Assembly: GCA_020845695.1 (NCBI GenBank)
Contig: JADLFG010000051.1
Span: 10,540 to 74,539 of the forward strand
Length of the DNA stretch: 64,000 nt
Reading direction: 5' to 3'
Source of the DNA: Thermoleophilia bacterium
Lineage (GTDB): Bacteria; Actinomycetota; Thermoleophilia; Gaiellales; Gaiellaceae
The notes below the pieces were generated by a model that had not been told where the DNA came from, did not search any database, and saw only the letters and a program-made list of their open reading frames with translations. Within the stretch, counting starts at the first letter, position 1. Each line of letters starts with the position of its first letter. The position numbers were made by a program, and so were the translations under genes. Of the stretch, positions 8,811 through 16,991 are shown in pieces.

Positions 8811-9407
8811 CTACGGGCCCTCGCCGGGCCGCTCGACGACGTGCGTGACCGGGACGGCGCACGCCGAGCGCAGCCGCGCCACGGCGTCCCGCGCGGGCCA
8901 CGCGACACCGTCGGGCGAGCCGGTGCAGACGAGCACCTCGTCCGCGGCGAACGCTGCGAGCGCGGCCGCGAGCGACCCCTCGAGCTCGCCAGCGCCGACG
9001 TGGCCGCGCGCGGCGATGCCCGCCGCCGCGAGACGGGCGAGGGCGGCGTCGAGGCGGGGCCGGGCGACCGGCCCGGCCGGCACGACGACGGCTACCTCCG
9101 GGGTCCGTCCCCGGGCCCGGTAGCCCACCTCCTCGAGCAGCACCCGGCCCGGGTCGGACCCGACCGCCAGCACGAGCACCCGCCAGCGGGCCCCGCCGGC
9201 TCGCTGCCAGATCGGTAGCCCGCGCGCACCCGGCTCCGAGCCGAGGTACAGGCCGGCCGGAATGCCGACCGCAACCCCGAGCAGGACGGCGAGCCCCGCT
9301 CCCGTGCCGGCGGCCCAGCCGATCAGGCCGACTGCGAGCGCAATCGCGCCGGCGACGATGACGTAGCCGAACGCCTCGGCCTCGCTGCGCAGCGGATTTC
9401 GCGCCAC
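8811..9407 (-). CDS. Membrane-anchored universal-stress-like domain protein
   Basis: 198 residues. Two adjacent hydrophobic helices (about 12-33 and 37-55) are followed by a cytoplasmic alternating beta/alpha domain: RVLVLAVGSDPG, EVAVVVPA, then ADEVLVCTG, resembling the Usp (universal stress protein) or HUP nucleotide-binding fold. The canonical Usp ATP motif GxxGxxxxxxxxGS is not obvious, so nucleotide binding is doubtful. The GTG start at 9407 was accepted because it places the first helix near the N-terminus. It lies 27 nt downstream of the TPR gene on the same strand and could be the last member of the tatA-tatC-amidohydrolase-TPR transcription unit. Function unknown. Confidence 0.68.
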   Translation of the reverse strand: MARNPLRSEAEAFGYVIVAGAIALAVGLIGWAAGTGAGLAVLLGVAVGIPAGLYLGSEPGARGLPIWQRAGGARWRVLVLAVGSDPGRVLLEEVGYRARGRTPEVAVVVPAGPVARPRLDAALARLAAAGIAARGHVGAGELEGSLAAALAAFAADEVLVCTGSPDGVAWPARDAVARLRSACAVPVTHVVERPGEGP

Positions 9408-9434
9408 GTCCGCCGCCGCGCCCGCGGGCCGCTC

Positions 9435-10316
9435 CTAGCCGATCGAGGAGCCGGCGTCGAGCTCTGCGAGCTTCTCCTTGACGGCCGCAGCGTACGGGCC
9501 GTCGGGCTCGAGCTCCAGGTACGTGCGGAACGCGTCGATCGCCTTCGGGCCGTCACCGGCGTTGTCGGCGGCCTCGCCGAGCTGGACGTAGAGGGACGCG
9601 TCGGCCGGGTCGAGCTCGATCAGGCGCTCGTAGACCGGTACCTGCTTCTCGTAGTACTCGGCCGACTCCTTGCCGAGCTCGCCGGCCTCCGCCGCCACCT
9701 GCTGCGAGACCGCCTGCTCGATCGGGTCATCGCCGAGCGCGCCGATGAACCCGTTCGAGCCGGGGAACGTGTAGGCGTTCGCCTGGAACGAGCCCGAGAA
9801 CGCCTCGAGCTGGAGCTCGCCGCGGCGCTCGCGAGCGTCCTGTGCCGCCTGGGCGTAGATCGAGCCGAGCAGCTTCAGCCCGTCGGCGTCTGTCGGGGCA
9901 AGCTCGACGTAGCGCTCGAGCGGCTCGGCGGCCTCGAGCGGCAGCCCCGCGGCGAGGAGCGCCTCGGCCAGCGCCATCTGCGCCTCCGGGTCGTCCGGGC
10001 GCTCGGCCGCCTTCCTCTTCGCCTCGTCAACCGACTCGATCGGTGAGTTGCCGCCGCCGGCCCCCTGGAAGATGTCGCCGAGGAAGCCGTTGCCGGAGCC
10101 GACCCCGAGGATGATGAAGCTGAGCGCGAACAGGACCGCGAGCAGGACGAAGATCGGCTTCTGGTGGCGGCGAAGCCGCGTGAAGAAGAGGTCGTCCTCG
10201 TAGCTTCGCTCCCTCGGCTTCTGCTTCTGCTGCTGCTCCGCGGGAGCTACCGCCTGCTGCCGGGCGCGAGCATTCGGCCGCGGGCGGCGGCCGCTCTTGC
10301 TCGAAGCTCGTGCCAC
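9435..10316 (-). CDS. Membrane-anchored TPR-repeat protein
   Basis: 293 residues. A basic, Gln-rich N-terminal tail (1-45) precedes one transmembrane helix (about 53-73). The rest should lie outside the membrane and contains tetratricopeptide-like helical pairs: one set around 105-145 (NPxAxxxLAEALLAAG-type spacing) and a second around 225-290 (DPADASLYVQLGEAADNAGD). Such proteins usually scaffold assembly of envelope or respiratory complexes; no partner is evident here. The GTG start has a perfect GGAGGT 6 nt upstream and is therefore preferred although it lies 70 bp inside the end of the upstream amidohydrolase gene. That overlap implies translational coupling. Confidence 0.78.
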   Translation of the reverse strand: MARASSKSGRRPRPNARARQQAVAPAEQQQKQKPRERSYEDDLFFTRLRRHQKPIFVLLAVLFALSFIILGVGSGNGFLGDIFQGAGGGNSPIESVDEAKRKAAERPDDPEAQMALAEALLAAGLPLEAAEPLERYVELAPTDADGLKLLGSIYAQAAQDARERRGELQLEAFSGSFQANAYTFPGSNGFIGALGDDPIEQAVSQQVAAEAGELGKESAEYYEKQVPVYERLIELDPADASLYVQLGEAADNAGDGPKAIDAFRTYLELEPDGPYAAAVKEKLAELDAGSSIG

Positions 10317-11542
10317 TGGGTACCTCCTCGGTCGTACCTGACGACGCCATCAACGATGGTACGGCAGACGCGCTCGGGCGTGCCGCCGTACACGACCGCG
10401 GAGACCGGGTCCTCCCAGGGGAGGTACGGCGAGCCGGCCAGGGAGACGACGGCGAGGTCGGCCCGCTTGCCCGGCTCGAGCGAGCCGAGCTCCGCGGAGA
10501 GACCGAGCGCCTCCGCCGACCCGAGCGTGGCGAGACGCAGCGCCTCGGCCGCGGAAAGCGCACCGGCGCGCCCCGAGCCGGCCCGGGCGAGCAGGATCGC
10601 CGCGCGCATCTCCTCGAACACGTCGAAGGACGGCGTCGAGGCGGGGCTGTCGGTGCCGAGCCCGACGCGCAGCCCCGCCTCGCGCAGCCGCCGAAGCGGG
10701 GCGATCCCGCAGCCGAGCAGCGCATTCGAGCGAGGGCAGTGAACGACGGAGACGCCGTGGCACGCGAGCAGCTCGATCTCCTCGTCGTCGACGTGGACGC
10801 AGTGGGCGGCCGAGACGGCCGGAGAGAGCGCTCCGGCCCGCGCGAGCATCCGGATACCGGTCTCCCCCGGCGGGGGCGGCAGCAGCTCGGCGAACGCGGC
10901 CCACGGCCCGGTGCCGTGCACGAGCCAGTCCCGCTCCGCGGGGCTCTCGGCCAGGTGGGTCGCAACCGGCAGCCCGAGCGCCAGGGAGGCCACGTAGAGC
11001 TCGGTCGAGGCGGTGGCCGGCGCGTGCGGGGAGACGCCGAGGCGAACGCGCGGCGACAGGCAGCGCTCGATCCGCTCGCGGTTTCGCTCGAAACGGGTCG
11101 AGAGCTCCCCGGCGTCGGCGCCGAAGACCTCGAGGTGGACGATCGCGCGCAGCCCGAGCTCGTCCGCGGCAACGGCGGCGGCGCCGCTGAAGCTGGCGTC
11201 CGCGGCAGTCGTGACGCCGCCCGCGAGGCAAGCCGCGGCACCCGCGCGCGCGATCGCGACCGTGGCCTCCCAGTCGAGCAGCCGCTTTCGCTCGACGTGC
11301 ACGCGCAGCCAGTCGCCGAACTCGAGCCCGTCGCCGAAGCCGGCGTAGACCGCGTACTCGAGGTGGGTGTGGGCGTTCACGAACCCGGGGACGATCACGC
11401 CGCCCGCCTCGTCCCGGCGCTCGCCGTCGAGCTCGGCGGCGAGCCCAACGGCGACGATCCGGCCGTCCCGGACGGCGACGCCTCCGCCCGCGATCGGAGG
11501 GCCGCTGACGGGCAGCACCCAGTCCGCGGAATAGACCTGCAT
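10247..11542 (-). CDS. Metal-dependent amidohydrolase (cytosine deaminase-like/aminofutalosine deaminase-like)
   Basis: 431 residues of the amidohydrolase superfamily (COG0402 deaminases). The metal ligands are in place: HTH at 58-60 on strand 1, H196 with E199 in THLAES, H247 in HCVH, and D298 in GTDSP. A small beta-sandwich formed by the N- and C-termini (DWVLPVSG, DGVVRYDRGG) is typical. Related enzymes deaminate cytosine, guanine, S-adenosylhomocysteine/methylthioadenosine or aminodeoxyfutalosine; HTHLE with GTDSPAS is reminiscent of aminodeoxyfutalosine deaminases of menaquinone synthesis, but no other futalosine gene is in the window, so the substrate stays open. ATG at 11542. It lies 20 nt downstream of tatC and overlaps the TPR gene by 70 bp. 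Confidence 0.85.
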   Translation of the reverse strand: MQVYSADWVLPVSGPPIAGGGVAVRDGRIVAVGLAAELDGERRDEAGGVIVPGFVNAHTHLEYAVYAGFGDGLEFGDWLRVHVERKRLLDWEATVAIARAGAAACLAGGVTTAADASFSGAAAVAADELGLRAIVHLEVFGADAGELSTRFERNRERIERCLSPRVRLGVSPHAPATASTELYVASLALGLPVATHLAESPAERDWLVHGTGPWAAFAELLPPPPGETGIRMLARAGALSPAVSAAHCVHVDDEEIELLACHGVSVVHCPRSNALLGCGIAPLRRLREAGLRVGLGTDSPASTPSFDVFEEMRAAILLARAGSGRAGALSAAEALRLATLGSAEALGLSAELGSLEPGKRADLAVVSLAGSPYLPWEDPVSAVVYGGTPERVCRTIVDGVVRYDRGGTQWHELRARAAAARGRMLAPGSRR

Positions 11543-11562
11543 CGCGGAGCCCCGCCGCCGGG

Positions 11563-12363
11563 CTACGGGCTCGAGCCGGCGAGACCCTCGGCCTCGGCCT
11601 CGGCGGCGGCCGCTGCCTCGGCCTCCGCCTCCTGGCGGGCCCAGCGCCGCTCGAACAGGCCGGCGAGCCAGATCGACGACTCGAACAGGACGAGCAGCGG
11701 CACCGCCTGCAGGGTGGTCGTGACCGGGTCGATGCCGGGCAGCGCGACCGCGACCGCGAAGCAGAGCACGATCCCAATCCTCCGGTTGCGCCTGAGCCGG
11801 GCGGCGGTCAGCACCTTCAGGCGTACGAGCCCGAGCACGATCACCGGCAGCTCGAACAGGAAGCCGATCGCGATCGAGGTCAGGGAGACGAACGAGTAGT
11901 AGTCCCGCGCGCGGATCTGGATGTCGTAGAGGTCGGAGTCGAATCCGAGCAGGAACGGGGTCGCGGCCGGCAGGACGACGAAGTACGAGAACAGGATCCC
12001 GCCGACGAAGAGGAACGTCGCGAACAGGACGAGCCGCGACACGAGCCGCTGGTCTCGCTCGTCGAACGCGGGCGCGAGGAACGCCCAGAGCTGGTAGACG
12101 ATCACGGGAATCGCGACGGCGAGCGCCGCGTACAGGCTGACCGTGAACGAGGTCATGAACGGCTCGGCGACGCCGAGCGTGGTCGGGATCTTGCCCTCGA
12201 GCGGCTCGTTGAGCGCGCCGAGGATCTGCCCGCGGAACCCGTAGGCGAAGCCGAACGCGAGCGCCACCGCGGCCAGCGAGACGATCAGGCGCGCGCGCAG
12301 CTCGTCGAGATGCTCGACGAGCGTGACGCGGTCGCCGTAGGCGAGGCGACGCGGCAGGCGCAA
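11563..12363 (-). CDS. tatC: Sec-independent protein translocase TatC
   Basis: 266 residues with six predicted transmembrane helices. The N-terminal cytoplasmic motif VEHLDELRARL, which helps bind twin-arginine signal peptides, is intact. The first periplasmic loop ends in PFMTSF and is followed by YQLWAFLAPAF, both TatC hallmarks. The C-terminus is extended by an Ala/Glu-rich tail (about 238-262). The start is a TTG at 12363 with AGGGGAG 5 nt upstream; a later start would cut into the HLDELR motif. tatA lies 10 nt upstream on the same strand, so the two form a minimal TatA/TatC pair; no tatB is present in the window. Confidence 0.96.
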   Translation of the reverse strand: MRLPRRLAYGDRVTLVEHLDELRARLIVSLAAVALAFGFAYGFRGQILGALNEPLEGKIPTTLGVAEPFMTSFTVSLYAALAVAIPVIVYQLWAFLAPAFDERDQRLVSRLVLFATFLFVGGILFSYFVVLPAATPFLLGFDSDLYDIQIRARDYYSFVSLTSIAIGFLFELPVIVLGLVRLKVLTAARLRRNRRIGIVLCFAVAVALPGIDPVTTTLQAVPLLVLFESSIWLAGLFERRWARQEAEAEAAAAAEAEAEGLAGSSP

Positions 12364-12373
12364 GGCCGCTCCC

Positions 12374-12673
12374 CTAGCTGGCGGGGGACGTGCTCTCGGT
12401 CTCGGGCGCGGGAGCCGGGGCCGCGTCGGCGGGCACGACCGCCGGAGCCGCCGCAGCCGCGGCCGGAGCCGCCGCCGCGGCCGTCAGCGTCGGCTGCACG
12501 GCCCGCTCGTCCTCGTCCTCGTCCTCGTCCTTGTTCTTGCCCGTGATCGAGTCCTTGAACTCGCGCATGCCGCGACCGAGCGAGCGACCCATCTCGGGCA
12601 GCCGCTTGGGGCCGAACACGAGCAGGAGCACGAGGAGGAGCAGGAGGATCTCCCAGATGCTGATGTTTCCCAT
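12374..12673 (-). CDS. tatA: Twin-arginine translocase subunit TatA
   Basis: 99 residues. A short N-terminal membrane helix (about 5-20) is followed by the FGPKRLPEMGRSLGRGMREF hinge and amphipathic helix, the defining TatA/E signature. The acidic DEDEDEDE patch after the helix and a long Ala/Pro-rich C-terminal tail (about 60-99) are common in actinobacterial TatA. ATG at 12673 has a TATCCT box about 7 nt upstream, so the mRNA may be leaderless. tatC follows after 10 nt. Confidence 0.95.
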   Translation of the reverse strand: MGNISIWEILLLLLVLLLVFGPKRLPEMGRSLGRGMREFKDSITGKNKDEDEDEDERAVQPTLTAAAAAPAAAAAAPAVVPADAAPAPAPETESTSPAS

Positions 12674-12680
12674 GCGGGCG

Positions 12681-12751
12681 AGGATAGCAGCGGTTTTCCA
12701 CAGCGACCGGAGAACCCGCCGCCGCCAACGTTAAGCGCGTGTTAAGCGCGC
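12681..12751 (-). promoter_or_regulatory. tatA upstream region: -10 box and 11-bp tandem direct repeat
   Basis: The minus-strand TATCCT (12681-12686) lies 7 nt before the tatA start. Further upstream, GTTAAGCGCGT and GTTAAGCGCGC sit head to tail (plus-strand 12730-12751) with exact 11-bp periodicity. Such spacing is typical of direct-repeat sites for OmpR/PhoP-family response regulators, which bind one face of the helix as tandem dimers. The repeat ends about 45 bp before the -10 box, a position suited to activation. No such regulator gene is adjacent, so the factor is unknown. Confidence 0.4.
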
Positions 12752-12764
12752 GCCGGAGCGCGGC

Positions 12765-13499
12765 TCAGGAGGCCGCCGTGATCTCCTCGAGCGTCGCGGC
12801 GCAGACACCCGGCTCGACGAACGGCTCGATCGTCTCCGTCTCGACGTGGGCACCGAGCTCCGAGAGCGCGCCCTGGATCAGGCCGAGATGGACGGAGCAG
12901 ACGATCGTGCGGTAGGAGTCGGCGACCTCCCCGAACGGGCAGTGCTGCATGAGCACGCGGTGGCCGTGGTCGGCCGACTCGAGCCGCGGGTCGAAGCCGA
13001 ACTCCTCGAGCAGGCGAACGACCGCGCCGACGTCCTCCTCCGCCGACGAGGACGCGAACGGCGGCCTGCGGTCGACGAGGTAGCGGCCCCAGGCCCGACC
13101 GGCCTGCTCGGCACGCTCGGTCGAGTCCTCGCCGGAGCCGGCGAGGTAGCTGGCGAGGATCTCCGCGAGCAGGCGGTAGCCGGCCGGCTGACCGACCGGC
13201 TGCTGCTCGGGCGTGGCCTCGTAGACGAGCCGCGGGCGGCCGGGGCGATGGCGCTCCTCCCGGGTGCCCGAGACGAGGCGCGCCTCCGCGAGCACGCGCA
13301 GGTGGGAGCGCACGGTGTTCGCGTGCAGCCCGACCCGCTCCGCGACCTGCGCCGCGTCGAGCGGCTCGGGCGACGAGCGCAGGCACTCGAGCACGCGGAC
13401 GCGGCTCGGATCGCCGAGCGCGCGATGGAGCGTACGCTCCCGCTCGATCGAGCTCTGCCGGTCTGCGAGGTTGGCCTGCATCGGTTTGATTTTATCCAT
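12765..13499 (-). CDS. sufR: SufR-like Fe-S cluster-sensing repressor
   Basis: 244 residues. The N-terminus (about 20-80) is an ArsR/DeoR-type winged helix; the recognition helix is around AAQVAERVGLHANTVRSHLRVL. The C-terminal domain carries three cysteines, C187 (HCPFG), C201 and C233, spaced like the [4Fe-4S] ligands of SufR proteins of cyanobacteria and mycobacteria. Divergent placement directly beside sufCBD is the usual sufR arrangement. Known SufR proteins repress suf genes when loaded with cluster and release DNA when Fe-S clusters are scarce. ATG at 13499 overlaps a near-palindrome and has a TACCAT box 5 nt upstream, implying a leaderless, autoregulated gene; a second in-frame ATG at 13481 is an alternative start. 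Confidence 0.87.
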   Translation of the reverse strand: MDKIKPMQANLADRQSSIERERTLHRALGDPSRVRVLECLRSSPEPLDAAQVAERVGLHANTVRSHLRVLAEARLVSGTREERHRPGRPRLVYEATPEQQPVGQPAGYRLLAEILASYLAGSGEDSTERAEQAGRAWGRYLVDRRPPFASSSAEEDVGAVVRLLEEFGFDPRLESADHGHRVLMQHCPFGEVADSYRTIVCSVHLGLIQGALSELGAHVETETIEPFVEPGVCAATLEEITAAS

Positions 13500-13513
13500 C
13501 TCTGATGGTAAAA
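13490..13513. promoter_or_regulatory. Candidate SufR operator between sufR and sufC
   Basis: Imperfect inverted repeat: left arm TTTTATCCATC (13490-13500), spacer TCT, right arm GATGGTAAAA (13504-13513). The arms match over ten positions with one bulged base. It is an AT-rich patch in a very GC-rich neighbourhood and covers the sufR start codon and its probable -10 box. Binding here would shut off sufR and, being at the head of the suf leader, sufCBD as well. Site assignment to SufR is inferred from position. Confidence 0.5.
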
Positions 13514-13558
13514 AACAAGGGTAGCCAGCGAAGCCGAGAAAGGAGCGGTCAGCCTACC

Positions 13559-14337
<779 letters not shown>

Positions 14338-14341
<4 letters not shown>

Positions 14342-15759
14342 GCCCGGGCGAGACCGAGATCGTCGCGGGCATCGGCTCCGACTACGAGGAGAAGTACGGC
14401 TTCCACGACCCGGAGACCTACGTCTTCAAGTCGCAGCGGGGCCTGTCGGCGGAGATCGTCGCGGAGATCTCCGCCCACAAGGGCGAGCCGGACTGGATGC
14501 GCAAGTTCCGGCTCAAGTCGCTCGAATACTTCCAGGCCCGCCCGCTGCCCGGCTGGGGCGCCGACCTCTCCGGCATCGACTTCGACAACATCTACTACTA
14601 CATCAAGCCGACCGAGAAGCCGGCCAGCTCCTGGGAGGAGCTGCCCGCCGAGATCAAGAACACCTGGGACCGGCTCGGGATCCCGGAGGCGGAGAAGAAG
14701 TACCTCGCCGGCGTCGGCGCCCAGTACGAGTCCGAGGTCGTCTACCACAAGCTCCAGGAGGAGCTCGAGCGCCAGGGCGTCGTCTTCCTCGACATGGACT
14801 CCGGGCTGCGCGAGCACGAGGAGCTCGTGCGCCAGCACCTCGGCACGATCATCCCCCAGAACGACAACAAGTTCGCGGCGCTCAACTCGGCCGTCTGGTC
14901 GGGCGGCTCCTTCATCTACGTCCCCCCGGGCGTGCGCGTGGAGATGCCGCTCCAGGCCTACTTCCGCATCAACGCCGAGAACATGGGCCAGTTCGAGCGC
15001 ACGCTGATCATCGTCGACGAGGGCGCCTACGTGCACTACGTCGAGGGCTGCACGGCCCCCGTCTACTCGAGCGACTCGCTCCATTCGGCGGTGGTCGAGA
15101 TCGTCGTCAAGAAGGGCGGGCGCTGCCGCTACACGACGATCCAGAACTGGTCGACCAACGTCTACAACCTCGTCACGAAGCGGGCCGTCGCCCACGAGGA
15201 CGCGACCATGGAATGGGTGGACGGGAATCTCGGCTCGAAGGTGACGATGAAGTACCCCGCGATCTGGCTGCTGGGGCCGCGCGCCCACGGCGAGGTGCTC
15301 TCGATCGCGTTCGCGGGGCAGGGCCAGCACCAGGACGCGGGCGGCAAATGCGTCCACGTCGCGCCCGGCACGACCTCGGTGATCACGTCGAAGTCGATCT
15401 CGAAGAACGGCGGCCGCGCGGGCTACCGCGGCCTGCTCGAGGTCGCGAAGGGCGCGACCGGCGCGAAGTCGAAGGTGGTCTGCGACGCGCTCATCCTCGA
15501 CGAGGAGTCCCGCTCGGACACCTACCCGTACATCCGCGTCGACGAGAGCCGCGACGTGTTCACGGAGCACGAGGCGACCGTCTCGAAGATCGGCGAGGAG
15601 CAGCTCTTCTACCTGATGAGCCGCGGCCTCTCGGAGGCCGAGGCGAGCGCGATGATCGTCTCGGGCTTCGTCGAGCCGATCACGAAGGAGCTGCCGCTCG
15701 AGTACGCGGTCGAGCTGAACCGGCTGATCCAGCTTCAGATGGAGGGCTCCGTTGGCTAG
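14338..15759 (+). CDS. sufB: Fe-S cluster assembly scaffold SufB
   Basis: 473 residues, normal length. With SufC and SufD it forms the scaffold on which nascent Fe-S clusters are built from SufS-derived sulfur. Clear family segments include [14 protein letters not shown] at the N-terminus, [39 protein letters not shown] (with the central cysteine), and the C-terminal [20 protein letters not shown] motif shared with SufD. Start is ATG in an ATGA overlap with sufC. The stop lies inside the TTG start region of sufD, so C, B and D are translationally coupled, which suits a fixed complex stoichiometry. Confidence 0.97.
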
Positions 15760-16933
15760 CGGCACGCTGACCCGGGCCGAGGCGCGCGCCCGCTACGCGG
15801 AGCTGCCGCTCCCGACGACGAAGGACGAGCACTGGCGCTTCACCGACCTCGCGGGGTTCGACCCCGACGCGTTCGACGCGACCGCGGCCGGCAGCGGCGC
15901 CCGCCCCGGCTCGATGCTCGAGCTGCCGACCGCCGGGACGGCGTTCGCGAGCGAGGCCGGCGTCGAGATCGTCGACGCGCCCGCCGGGGTCACGTTCGCC
16001 CCGCTGCGCGAGCACGAGTTGCTCGGCGCGCTCGTCGGGGCCGGCGACAAGCTGACCGCCCAGAACGCGGCGCTCTGGCAGCACGGGCTGCTCGTTCACG
16101 TGCCGCGGGAGGTCGTGCTCGAGCGCCCGCTCTACGTCCGGCTCTCGAGCTCGGCGCCGGGCAGCGCCCTCTTCTGGCGGCTGCTCGTCGTCGCCGAGGC
16201 GGGCAGCCGCTTCTCCCTGATCGAGGAGTACGTCTCCGAGTCCCCGGGCCTGCCCGCCTACACGAACGCGGCGGTCGAGCTCGTGGTCGGCGAGGCGGCG
16301 AAGCTCGAGTACGTCTCGATCCAGAACCTCTCCCGGGAGACCTGGCACTTCGCCTCGCACCACGCCCGGGTCGGCCGCGACGCCGAGCTCGACTGGGTCG
16401 CCGGCGGCTTCGGCTCCAAGAAAGGCAAGACGCGGATCCAGAACGACCTCGCGGGCCCCGGCGCGACCTCGCGGGTCACCGGCGCCTACTTCGCCGACGG
16501 CGCCCAGCACCTCGACTACGACACCTTCCAGGAGCACGCGGCGCCGCACACGACCTCCGACTTCGCGTTCAAGGGCGCGCTCCGCGACTCCGCGACCGCG
16601 GTCTGGCGCGGCATGATCCGGGTCGAGCCCGAAGCGCAGAAGACGAACGCCTACCAGGAGAACAGAAACCTGATCCTCTCCGAGCAGGCCCACGCCGACT
16701 CGATCCCGGGCCTCGAGATCCTCGCCAACGACGTCCGCTGCACGCACGGCGCGACCTCGAGCCCGGTCAGCCGCGACGAGCTCTTCTACTGCATGGCGCG
16801 CGGCCTCTCACGGGGGGAGGCGGAGCGGCTGATCGTGCGCGGCTTCTTCCAGGACGTGCTCGACCGGATCGAGCTCGAGCCCGTCCGCGACGCCGTCGCG
16901 CGGGCGCTCGAGAGCCGGATCCCGCGCGGGTAG
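15752..16933 (+). CDS. sufD: Fe-S cluster assembly protein SufD
   Basis: 393 residues. The N-terminal [11 protein letters not shown] motif, beta-helix core and C-terminal [21 protein letters not shown] (the SufB/SufD shared end) identify it. SufD pairs with SufB and is needed for iron acquisition in the scaffold. The TTG start at 15752 has GGAGGG 5 nt upstream and overlaps the sufB stop by 8 bp. A GC-rich hairpin follows the stop codon, so transcription may drop before the P-type ATPase gene that interrupts the suf cluster. Confidence 0.95.
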   Translation: MASGTLTRAEARARYAELPLPTTKDEHWRFTDLAGFDPDAFDATAAGSGARPGSMLELPTAGTAFASEAGVEIVDAPAGVTFAPLREHELLGALVGAGDKLTAQNAALWQHGLLVHVPREVVLERPLYVRLSSSAPGSALFWRLLVVAEAGSRFSLIEEYVSESPGLPAYTNAAVELVVGEAAKLEYVSIQNLSRETWHFASHHARVGRDAELDWVAGGFGSKKGKTRIQNDLAGPGATSRVTGAYFADGAQHLDYDTFQEHAAPHTTSDFAFKGALRDSATAVWRGMIRVEPEAQKTNAYQENRNLILSEQAHADSIPGLEILANDVRCTHGATSSPVSRDELFYCMARGLSRGEAERLIVRGFFQDVLDRIELEPVRDAVARALESRIPRG

Positions 16934-16936
16934 GCG

Positions 16937-16955
16937 GGCCGGCTGAGAGCCGGCC
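16937..16955 (+). terminator. Short GC hairpin after sufD
   Basis: GGCCGGCT, loop GAG, AGCCGGCC form a perfect 8-bp stem directly downstream of the sufD stop. There is no T-run, so it would at most attenuate or mark a 3' end between sufCBD and the P-type ATPase gene. Confidence 0.4.
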
Positions 16956-16978
16956 GGGTCGCCGCCGGCCGCGCCCGG

Positions 16979-16984
16979 TACGAT
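16979..16984 (+). promoter_or_regulatory. -10 box for the P-type ATPase gene
   Basis: TACGAT ends 7 nt before the ATG at 16992. This spacing would put the transcription start at or next to the start codon, giving a leaderless mRNA separate from the sufCBD transcript. No convincing -35 is seen. Confidence 0.4.
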
Positions 16985-16991
16985 CGCGCCG

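Noticed and set aside
12390..12734. Ala/Ser-rich ORF opposite tatA
   Set aside because: It is the antisense of the Ala/Pro tail and acidic patch of TatA; low complexity and no start signal.
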